Positions 14,983 to 21,272 of a stretch of DNA of 22,848 bases are shown here, in pieces. Positions within the stretch are counted from its first letter, which is position 1; every line of letters begins with the position of its first letter. Below the pieces are notes generated by a model. The model was not told the DNA's origin, made no database searches, and saw nothing but the letters and a program-made list of their open reading frames with translations. The DNA is from Fimenecus stercoravium. GTDB lineage: Bacteria > Bacillota > Clostridia > Oscillospirales > Acutalibacteraceae. The stretch is from assembly GCA_018711545.1 (NCBI GenBank), contig DVIC01000058.1, forward strand, positions 1 through 22,848. Reading direction: 5' to 3'. A program made the position numbers and the translations under genes.

Positions 14983-15816
14983 TTACAAGAGACTTTGAAT
15001 TTTCTCACCCAAGATCTGCGCCGCCGCCTCCGGAAAGTATTTTCCCGGCAAAGACTGCGCCTTGATCGCCTGTAGCCCGCGCGCCGCCGCGGCTTTGAAA
15101 TCTACGCCGAACGGCGCGGAGGCGACGTCGATGAGCAGGGTGTCTTTGGGCGTTTTAGAAAGGACCGCCGCATCAAAAAGTGTGGCGGGCACGGTGTTGA
15201 CGAGCACGTCAAAATCCGCGGGCTTTTCCAAAAACGTACAGAGCGGTACGGTGTCGGCGCCGCTTTCGGCGGCGGCGCGAAGGGCGAGGGGGTTTCGCGC
15301 GGCAACAAGGACTTTGCCGCCGTGCGCTTGCAATTCCCGGACGGTTGCTTTTGCCACTCTGCCGAACCCCGTAACGACGAACCGCAGCGTGTCGGGCGGG
15401 CGGTCCGTGTGCTCGCCGAGCACGCGCATAACGCCTTTGGCGGTCAGATCGGCGTTGCGCACGATAACCTGTTCGTCATAATAATCCGTATACGGCACGC
15501 CGTTTGCAAGGAGCTGTTCCGAAAGCGAGTTTGGAAGCTGTCCGCCGAGCACTGCCGCGCCGGGGCGCAGCCTCCCTTGTAAAGATGCAAACGACAGCGC
15601 GCCGTCCCAAAGGGGCGTGTGCACATGCACGCCGTCCTTGGTCGCCGGCAGCGGCAAAATCACTGCCACATAAGGCTTTTGCAGCGCGTCCCAAAGCAAA
15701 GTCAGCGGCTCGCCGGGGCTTTGTGCAAAGCCATATGTAAGATACCCCTTGCGGGAGAGGAAGTCGCTTAAATAAAGGCTGCGGCGGTCGCCGCCGATCA
15801 AAATGATGCGCGCCAA
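14983..15816 (-). CDS. dpaA: Dipicolinate synthase subunit A
   Basis: The 277-residue subunit has an N-terminal domain beginning with RIILIGGDRR and a C-terminal Rossmann domain with VVTGFGRVAKA (glycine motif at residues 150-155), then VLVNTVPATLF and LIDVASAPFG. This is the NAD(P)-binding DpaA/SpoVFA family, slightly shorter than the Bacillus protein. The start is a TTG at 15816, 9 bases after AAGGAG; no ATG gives a better N-terminus. It is divergent from murC across 138 bases. A sigma-K-like promoter lies upstream, fitting the established mother-cell expression of spoVF. No dapA or asd gene follows, unlike in Bacillus subtilis. Confidence 0.94.
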   Translation of the reverse strand: MARIILIGGDRRSLYLSDFLSRKGYLTYGFAQSPGEPLTLLWDALQKPYVAVILPLPATKDGVHVHTPLWDGALSFASLQGRLRPGAAVLGGQLPNSLSEQLLANGVPYTDYYDEQVIVRNADLTAKGVMRVLGEHTDRPPDTLRFVVTGFGRVAKATVRELQAHGGKVLVAARNPLALRAAAESGADTVPLCTFLEKPADFDVLVNTVPATLFDAAVLSKTPKDTLLIDVASAPFGVDFKAAAARGLQAIKAQSLPGKYFPEAAAQILGEKIQSLL

Positions 15817-15847
15817 AGAACAGCACTCCTTTTAACGGTTTCTAAAG

Positions 15848-15876
15848 TATATTATGTGGACGCGAATTTTATTGTG
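15848..15876 (-). promoter_or_regulatory. Candidate sigma-K promoter of dpaAB
   Basis: On the minus strand CACA (15876-15873) and CATAATATA (15856-15848) are separated by 16 bases. This fits the sigma-K pattern (AC near -35, CATA-three bases-TA at -10) known from late mother-cell genes. No sigma-A hexamer pair of similar quality was seen for dpaA. Confidence 0.5.
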
Positions 15877-15894
15877 ATAAATTCCGATTGGGGG

Positions 15895-15923
15895 TTTAAT
15901 TTTTTCGCGCTTTGCAATATAAT
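15895..15923 (+). promoter_or_regulatory. Probable sigma-A promoter of murC
   Basis: A perfect TATAAT at 15918-15923 has a weak -35 (TTTAAT, 15895-15900) at 17-base spacing. The start point should fall about 25 bases before murC. It lies close to the divergent dpaAB promoter. Confidence 0.55.
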
Positions 15924-15954
15924 AAGGAAAGAATATACATTGGGAGGTACGGCG

Positions 15955-17337
15955 ATGCAGAACATCGACACCCTGCTCAAAAAAGTCCGGCGCATCCATT
16001 TCATCGGCATCGGCGGCAGCGGCATGTGCCCGCTTGCCGAGATCCTGCACAGCGAAGGCTATCAGCTTTCCGGGTCGGACAACAATCCCGGTGATACGCT
16101 CGAGCGCATCAAGGCGCTGGGTATCCCCGTTTTTATGGGGCAGCGCGCCGAGAATATCGGCGACGCCGAGATGGTGGTATACACGGCGGCCCTCCTGCCG
16201 GACAACCCGGAGCTTGTCGCCGCAAGGACGAGCGGCGTGCCGACCTTTGAGCGCGCCGAGCTGTTCGGGGCGATCTCGCGGCTTTACAAGCGCTGTATCG
16301 GCGTTTGCGGCACGCATGGCAAGACCACCACGACCTCCATGCTCACACAGATGCTTTTGGAGGCAGAGCTTGACCCGTCGGCGGTCATCGGCGGCAAGCT
16401 GCCTAAGATCGGTGCGAACGGCCGTGTCGGGAAAAGCGATCTGTTCGTCTGCGAGGCGTGCGAATTCAAAGATACGTTCCTGTCGCTTTCGCCCTCAGTG
16501 GCGGTCATCCTCAATATCGACGAGGACCATCTTGATTATTTCAAAACGCTTGAAAATCTCATCCACAGCTTTCACCGCTTCGCGGACATGGCGACGGATG
16601 CAGTCATTTACAACGGCGACGACGCCAATACGCTGAAAGCACTCGAAGGTGTCGGCGAAAAGACGAAGATCACCTTCGGCTTTTCGGAAGCCAACGATTG
16701 GCATCCCGCAAACATTTCCACCGTGCGCGGCGCGTTTTACGCGTTTGACGCGGTGCACGGGGGAAAAGTCCTCGGGCGCGTTACGCTCGCCGTACCGGGT
16801 AAGCACAATGTGTTAAATGCGCTTGCGGCGCTCGCCGCAGCGATCTATGCCGGCGCCGATTTCGACGCGGCGCGGCGGGGCTTAGAGGCGTTCGGCGGCG
16901 CGGGACGGCGCTTTGAAAACCTCGGCACCTACCGCGGGATCACCTTTGTGGATGATTACGCCCACCACCCTGCGGAACTGCGTGTGACGCTGGAGGCGGC
17001 GATGCAGATGGATTTCCGCCGCGTGTGGGCGGTGTTTCAGCCGTTTACTTATTCGCGCACCTATATGCTCATGGATGATTTTGCCGAGGTGCTGCGCATT
17101 CCCAACAAATGCGTGCTGACCGAGATCATGGGCTCGCGCGAGGTCAATACCTACGGCGTGCGCACCGAGCAGCTTGCGGCGAAGATCCCGGGTTCGGTCT
17201 GGTTCAACACCTTTGACGAGGTGGCGGATCATGTGCTGGCAAACGCCGGCGAGGGCGACCTGGTGCTGACGCTTGGGTGCGGGGATATTTATAAGGCGGC
17301 AAAGCTCATGGTGCGCCGCTTAAAAGCCGAAAATTAA
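15955..17337 (+). CDS. murC: UDP-N-acetylmuramate--L-alanine ligase
   Basis: MurC adds L-alanine to UDP-MurNAc with ATP, the first amino acid of the peptidoglycan stem. The 460-residue protein has the N-terminal UDP-binding HFIGIGGSGM (glycines at 18-23), the ATP P-loop GTHGKTTTT (119-127), the central NIDEDHLDYF block and the C-terminal DDYAHHPAEL. The frame extends upstream to 15856, but ATG at 15955 follows GGGAGG by 7 bases and lies after the TATAAT box, so I use it. The divergent dpaAB genes and the downstream nadB and nadC suggest a mixed housekeeping operon. The EACEFKD block replaces the more common EADESD-type sequence, as I recall for clostridial MurC. Confidence 0.95.
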   Translation: MQNIDTLLKKVRRIHFIGIGGSGMCPLAEILHSEGYQLSGSDNNPGDTLERIKALGIPVFMGQRAENIGDAEMVVYTAALLPDNPELVAARTSGVPTFERAELFGAISRLYKRCIGVCGTHGKTTTTSMLTQMLLEAELDPSAVIGGKLPKIGANGRVGKSDLFVCEACEFKDTFLSLSPSVAVILNIDEDHLDYFKTLENLIHSFHRFADMATDAVIYNGDDANTLKALEGVGEKTKITFGFSEANDWHPANISTVRGAFYAFDAVHGGKVLGRVTLAVPGKHNVLNALAALAAAIYAGADFDAARRGLEAFGGAGRRFENLGTYRGITFVDDYAHHPAELRVTLEAAMQMDFRRVWAVFQPFTYSRTYMLMDDFAEVLRIPNKCVLTEIMGSREVNTYGVRTEQLAAKIPGSVWFNTFDEVADHVLANAGEGDLVLTLGCGDIYKAAKLMVRRLKAEN

Positions 17338-17349
17338 AAAACGGTCGTG

Positions 17350-18810
17350 ATGGATTTGGAACAAAGATATGACGTTTTAGTGGTCGGCGCAGGCGCCGGC
17401 GGACTTTATACAGCGTTGTCGCTGCCCGAAACGCTTTCGGTGCTGGTGCTTGCCAAAAAAGACCGCAAGCTCTCCAACAGCTCGTTGGCACAAGGCGGCG
17501 TGGCGGCGGTGCTCAGCTTTGAAAACGACAGCTATGAACTGCATTATAAGGACACCCTGATCGCGGGGCAGTACAAAAACGACCCCGATGCGGTCAACGT
17601 TTTGGTGCATGAAGGCCCCGACGACGTGCGCAAGATCATGTCCTACGGGGTGGATTTCGACAAGAACCCCGACGGTACGCTGCAAAAAACGCTCGAGGGC
17701 GGGCACAGCCGCCGGCGCATCGTGCACCATAAGGACACCACGGGCGCGGAGATCGTGGACAAGCTGTTAAAAGAATTGCAGCGCCGCAAAAATATTACGC
17801 TTTGCGAGGATGCCATGGTGTTTGACCTGCAAAAGGTCAAAAGCGGCTTTTGCGCGGATATGCTCGTCGAGGATACGCCTTGCACCGTGTTCTGTGATTA
17901 CTGCGTCCTTGCGACGGGCGGTATCGGCAGGGTATACAAATATACCACCAACCCGGCGGTCGCTACGGGCGACGGCATCCGCCTTGCCTATGCGCTCGGT
18001 GCGAACATACGGAATTTAAGCTATGTGCAGTTCCACCCGACCGCCTTTAACGGTGCGGACCGCGAGCAGTTTTTGATCAGCGAAGCCGTGCGCGGCGAGG
18101 GGGCGTACTTGCTCAACTGCAAGCATGAACGCTTTATGCACCGCTATGACCAGCGCTTGGAGCTTGCCCCGCGCGATGTGGTCTCCAAGTGCATCATCAT
18201 GGAAAGCCGCAAAACCGGCAGCAATGCATTTTATCTGGATATCCGCCACCGCGGCAGGGAATTCCTTTTAAACCGCTTCCCCGGCATCTATGAAGGCTGC
18301 AAGCAGCACGGGGTGGATATTACAACGGATCTTATCCCCGTGTTCCCGTGCCAGCACTATCTGATGGGCGGCATCGGGGTCGATCTCGACGCGCGCACGA
18401 GCATTGCGCGGCTGTACGCCGTCGGCGAGTGCTCCTGCACGGGCGTGCACGGCAAGAACCGTCTTGCCTCCAACTCGCTGTTGGAAGCGCTGGTGTTCGG
18501 CAGACGCGCAGCGCAGGACATCGCACGCTGTGTTGAAGGCGGCTTTGCGCACGTCGTGCCGACCGATCACACGCCCGACGTCTCCGGCGCGCCGCTGCCC
18601 AAGGGTATGCGCACGGAGATCCGTTCCATCATGCAGCGCGCGTATTTCGTCATTCCCGATCTCGGCGCGGTGCATACGGGATTAAAGCGCGTGGATGCGA
18701 TCCTTCGACGCCTGCAAACGGGCAAGTTTGCGATCACCCACGACTATTGTGAGGCGTTGAGCCTTGCCACAGTTGCACATATCATTCTCAAGGAGGTTGA
18801 CGAGGGATGA
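17350..18810 (+). CDS. nadB: L-aspartate oxidase
   Basis: NadB oxidises L-aspartate to iminoaspartate, the first step of de novo NAD synthesis; under anaerobiosis fumarate usually serves as electron acceptor. The 486-residue flavoprotein has the FAD motif GAGAGG (13-18), SSLAQGG (44-50), HSRRRIVHHKD (119-129), FHPTAF, PRDVVSK, HYLMGGIGVD and the C-terminal GKNRLASNSLLE block. The C-terminal helical part is shorter than in E. coli NadB. ATG at 17350 was chosen; GTG at 17347 is an equal alternative. No Shine-Dalgarno is visible, and the murC stop lies only 12 bases upstream, so initiation may depend on coupling. The stop overlaps the nadC start in ATGA. Quinolinate synthase (nadA) is not in the window. 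Confidence 0.94.
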   Translation: MDLEQRYDVLVVGAGAGGLYTALSLPETLSVLVLAKKDRKLSNSSLAQGGVAAVLSFENDSYELHYKDTLIAGQYKNDPDAVNVLVHEGPDDVRKIMSYGVDFDKNPDGTLQKTLEGGHSRRRIVHHKDTTGAEIVDKLLKELQRRKNITLCEDAMVFDLQKVKSGFCADMLVEDTPCTVFCDYCVLATGGIGRVYKYTTNPAVATGDGIRLAYALGANIRNLSYVQFHPTAFNGADREQFLISEAVRGEGAYLLNCKHERFMHRYDQRLELAPRDVVSKCIIMESRKTGSNAFYLDIRHRGREFLLNRFPGIYEGCKQHGVDITTDLIPVFPCQHYLMGGIGVDLDARTSIARLYAVGECSCTGVHGKNRLASNSLLEALVFGRRAAQDIARCVEGGFAHVVPTDHTPDVSGAPLPKGMRTEIRSIMQRAYFVIPDLGAVHTGLKRVDAILRRLQTGKFAITHDYCEALSLATVAHIILKEVDEG

Positions 18811-19646
18811 AACTGCCGCAGTTTTATGTAGATGATATCATCGAGCGCGCGCTCAAAGAGGACATCAATTATTTGGATGTGTCGTCGGACTATCTGCTGC
18901 CCGAGGATCAGCGCAATGAAGCGTATTTTGTTGCCAAGGCAGACGGCGTGCTGTGCGGGCTGGATGTTGCACTGCGCACGTTCGAGCTGCTCGACGACAG
19001 CTTTTCTGCAAAAATATACAAGCATGACGGCGAAAAAATTGCCGCAGGTGATGTGATCGCCGAATTTTCGGGCAAGACGGTTCTGCTTTTGAAGGGCGAG
19101 CGCACGGCACTCAATTTATTACAGCATATGTCGGGCATCGCCACCGCCACGGCGCGCGCGGTGGAGCTCGTGCGCGGGACGAATGCGCAGATCACCGACA
19201 CGCGCAAGACCCTGCCGGGGCTGCGCGCACTGCAAAAATATGCCGTAGTCTGCGGCGGCGGCAAAAACCACCGCTTCAACCTTTCGGACGGCGCCATGCT
19301 CAAGGACAATCACATTGACGCGGGCGGCGGTATTGCGAAAACGGTGGAAACCTTACGCGGAAAGCTCGGGCACATGGTGAAGATCGAGGTGGAAACGCGC
19401 GATCTTGACGAGGTGCGTGAAGCCGTAGAGGCGGGCGCGGACATCATTATGCTGGACAATATGTCGAACGACGCAATGCGCGAGGCGGTGCAGATCATCG
19501 GCGGCAGGGCGAAAACCGAGGCGTCCGGCGGCATCACGCTCGAAAATCTCGCCGAAGTCGCAAAGACCGGCGTGGACATCATCTCGCTCGGCGCGCTGAC
19601 ACATTCCGTGCATGCGTTTGACATTTCGATGAAGATGAAAAAATAA
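18807..19646 (+). CDS. nadC: Nicotinate-nucleotide pyrophosphorylase (quinolinate phosphoribosyltransferase)
   Basis: NadC condenses quinolinate with PRPP to nicotinate mononucleotide, releasing CO2. The 279-residue protein shows ERTALNLLQHMSGIAT (98-113), TDTRKTLPGLR (130-140), the KNHRFNLSDGAMLKDNHI block, IEVETRD, IIMLDNM, EASGGI and DIISLGALTHS, all diagnostic for the family. The length is normal. ATG at 18807 overlaps the nadB stop by four bases (ATGA) and has AAGGAGG 9 bases upstream, inside nadB. Last gene of the murC-nadB-nadC run. No clear terminator follows before the hairpin cluster. Confidence 0.97.
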   Translation: MKLPQFYVDDIIERALKEDINYLDVSSDYLLPEDQRNEAYFVAKADGVLCGLDVALRTFELLDDSFSAKIYKHDGEKIAAGDVIAEFSGKTVLLLKGERTALNLLQHMSGIATATARAVELVRGTNAQITDTRKTLPGLRALQKYAVVCGGGKNHRFNLSDGAMLKDNHIDAGGGIAKTVETLRGKLGHMVKIEVETRDLDEVREAVEAGADIIMLDNMSNDAMREAVQIIGGRAKTEASGGITLENLAEVAKTGVDIISLGALTHSVHAFDISMKMKK

Positions 19647-19734
19647 ACGGCGTATGCGAGCCGGAGAATAGGAAATATGCGGAAACTGTATATAGAAAAA
19701 TATTTCTAGGAAAAGCTCTATAAAAGTTTTCGCC

Positions 19735-20016
19735 CGCCTTTTACAAAAGGCGGCGGAATCCAAAGGCAGAGCCTTTGGTCGCGTCCCGCAGGACGCGAAA
19801 TCCTTTTCCTATAAAAAGCGCAGGAGAGGAGATCAAACAGTCCTGTGGACTGTTTGATCCGGAGAACCCTCGCCGGGGCATCGTCGCCGAAGCGCCGCCG
19901 GTGGCGGAAAAAGCAAGGCGAGGATGGCGAAGCGGTCAAAATTTGCCCGTGCTCCAAGCGTGGCAAATTTTGGGCACCGCAAGAGGACTGCTCCGATGCG
20001 GCGGGATTGCCGCATC
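19735..20016. repeat. Cluster of consecutive palindromic hairpins (REP/BIME-like)
   Basis: At least six inverted repeats follow one another: 19735-19752 (around TTTACAAA); 19760-19778 (CCAAAGGC arms, loop 3); 19780-19797 (CGCGTCC arms, loop 4); 19831-19859 (GATCAAACAGTCC arms, loop 3); 19868-19923 (CCTCGCC/GGCGAGG enclosing CCGCC/GGCGG); 19937-19972 (CAAAATTTGCC arms); and 19995-20016 (GATGCGGC arms). All listed arms from 19760 on pair without mismatch. No gene is supported here. The arrangement resembles composite REP-type intergenic elements. Confidence 0.7.
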
Positions 20017-20030
20017 TGTTTATCCTGTTA

Positions 20031-20039
20031 TGGTATGAT
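20031..20039 (+). promoter_or_regulatory. Possible extended -10 promoter
   Basis: TGGTATGAT is an extended -10 element (TG, one base, hexamer 20034-20039) with no good -35 box at the expected distance. If used, transcription would start near 20046, just before the terminator hairpin at 20071-20105. Confidence 0.4.
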
Positions 20040-20070
20040 GCCGTATGCGTAGTTGCTTTCAACAACAGTC

Positions 20071-20105
20071 AAGCGGAGAACCCTTTGCTTCTCCGCTTTA
20101 TTTTT
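20071..20105 (+). terminator. Intrinsic terminator upstream of the metallophosphatase gene
   Basis: A perfect 10-bp stem (AAGCGGAGAA at 20071-20080, TTCTCCGCTT at 20089-20098) with an 8-base loop is followed by TATTTTT. It may end the murC-nadB-nadC transcript, or act as an attenuator on a transcript starting near 20046. Confidence 0.75.
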
Positions 20106-20127
20106 GCCTTAGAAAGGGGGCGGGGGC

Positions 20128-20829
20128 GTGCTCTACTGCATGTCCGACATCCACGGGGAATATGAGAAATATCTGCAAATGCTTGAAACAATCCGCTTTT
20201 CCGACGCGGACACGCTGTATATTCTTGGTGATATGGTAGACCGCGGGCCGGCGCCTGTCGAGGTGCTGCAGGATGTCGCCGCGCGCGCAAACGTGTACCC
20301 GATCCTCGGCAATCATGAGCTGATGGCGTGTGAGGCGCTTGCCCGCCTTACCGTGGATGTGACCGAGGAAAACGCCGAAACGCATTTGCGCGCCGAAGAT
20401 TTTGCCGCTTTGCAGGAATGGCTGCAAAACGGCGGCGAGACGACCCTGCGCGGGTTTCGAAAGCTCGGCAAGGACGCACGTGCGGATCTGCTGGACTTTC
20501 TCTGCGACTTACCGCTTTACGAGACTGCCGAGGCGGGGAAAAACGCCTTTGTGCTCGTCCACGCGGGGCTTGGGAATTTTCATCCCGGCAAGCCGCTGAC
20601 CGCCTATTCCGCATTTGACCTTGTGTGGGCGGGGACGAACCTTTCCAAACGCTATTTTGACGATGCAAACACATATCTTGTTGTCGGGCACACGCCGACC
20701 ATGTGTTTGGCAGGCGCACCGAAAATCTACCGCTGCCAAAACAATTTCTGCATTGACTGCGGCGCCGTGTTCGGCGGGAGGCTCGCCTGCCTGCGGCTCG
20801 ACGACTTCGCGGAATTTTATGTGGAATAA
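20128..20829 (+). CDS. Metallophosphoesterase, serine/threonine phosphatase family
   Basis: The 233-residue protein carries the calcineurin-type metal site in order: SDIHG (6-10), GDMVDRG (34-40), GNHE (61-64), then LVHAGLG and VGHTP in the C-terminal half. This set is shared by PrpA/PrpE-like protein phosphatases and symmetrical Ap4A hydrolases, so the substrate remains open. The start is GTG at 20128, with AAAGGGGG just upstream; the ATG at 20140 would remove the first beta strand (LYCM) before the SDIHG motif. The leader contains a terminator hairpin. It is followed by a GC-rich hairpin and the MITE-like element, and converges with the terminal gene. Confidence 0.9.
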   Translation: MLYCMSDIHGEYEKYLQMLETIRFSDADTLYILGDMVDRGPAPVEVLQDVAARANVYPILGNHELMACEALARLTVDVTEENAETHLRAEDFAALQEWLQNGGETTLRGFRKLGKDARADLLDFLCDLPLYETAEAGKNAFVLVHAGLGNFHPGKPLTAYSAFDLVWAGTNLSKRYFDDANTYLVVGHTPTMCLAGAPKIYRCQNNFCIDCGAVFGGRLACLRLDDFAEFYVE

Positions 20830-20844
20830 AATGAGAAAATTACA

Positions 20845-20875
20845 ACGCGCCCGCCTCATAAAGAGGCGGGCGCGT
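20845..20875 (+). terminator. GC-rich hairpin after the metallophosphatase gene
   Basis: A perfect 13-bp stem (20845-20857 with 20863-20875, loop ATAAA) follows the stop codon by 15 bases. There is no T run after it on the plus strand, so it is a weak candidate terminator or an mRNA 3' end stabiliser. Nearly the same hairpin recurs at 21207-21236. Confidence 0.5.
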
Positions 20876-20966
20876 AAGCGTATTGAAAAAGTAAATCGTA
20901 CTTTTCTTAAAGAAAGGGGAGGTGTGCGTCGTCTTTCGGCTGTGATGAAAGATAAAGTTTTCTGCC

Positions 20967-21114
20967 GTAGGGGCGGGTCTTAAGTGCCCGCCCGAGGGCG
21001 GTGGTGGCATGGAAACAAGTATCGGCTATCCTGAAAATTGGAAGTCTGTTATCACCCTCAAACACTTTCAAAATCCTACTTTCTTGCGGGCGGGCACTTA
21101 AGCCCCGCCCCTAC
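20967..21114. mobile_element. 148-bp MITE-like element with 28-bp terminal inverted repeats
   Basis: The ends at 20967-20994 and 21087-21114 are inverted copies over 28 bases with a single mismatch. They enclose 92 bases with no supported gene. Each end starts GTAGGGGCGGG and contains TTAAG near its middle. This is the structure of a small non-autonomous element mobilised in trans or of a large REP-type palindrome. No clean target-site duplication was found at the borders. The remaining intergenic DNA at 20876-20966 and 21115-21206 shows nothing else I can support. Confidence 0.6.
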
Positions 21115-21206
21115 AATGAAATGGCAAATTTCTGCGTAGCGATTTACTCTATTTCACGTTTTTTTCCGACTGGCAAAAGGGAAAAATATTCTATTAACAC
21201 ACTAAA

Positions 21207-21236
21207 ACGCGCCCGCCTCAAAAGAGGCGGGCACGT
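21207..21236 (-). terminator. Terminator of the leftward membrane-protein gene
   Basis: A 13-bp stem with one mismatch (21207-21219 with 21224-21236, loop AAAA) lies 37 bases past the stop codon of the leftward gene. It is followed on the minus strand by GTTTTAG. Its arms are nearly identical to those of the hairpin at 20845-20875. Confidence 0.65.
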
Positions 21237-21272
21237 TGCTTTGCATTTTATGCGATTGCAGACAAAGCTGCC

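Noticed and set aside
19735..20016. Possible CRISPR array
   Set aside because: The palindromes differ from each other in sequence and spacing; there is no repeated unit with spacers and no cas gene.
19775..20038. 87-residue plus-strand frame in the hairpin cluster
   Set aside because: It is composed of translated palindromes and has no convincing domain; better explained by the repeat element.
20958..21139. TTTCTGC-like sequence on both sides of the MITE-like element as a target duplication
   Set aside because: The right copy is about 14 bases away from the element end and the match is imperfect, so it is probably coincidence.
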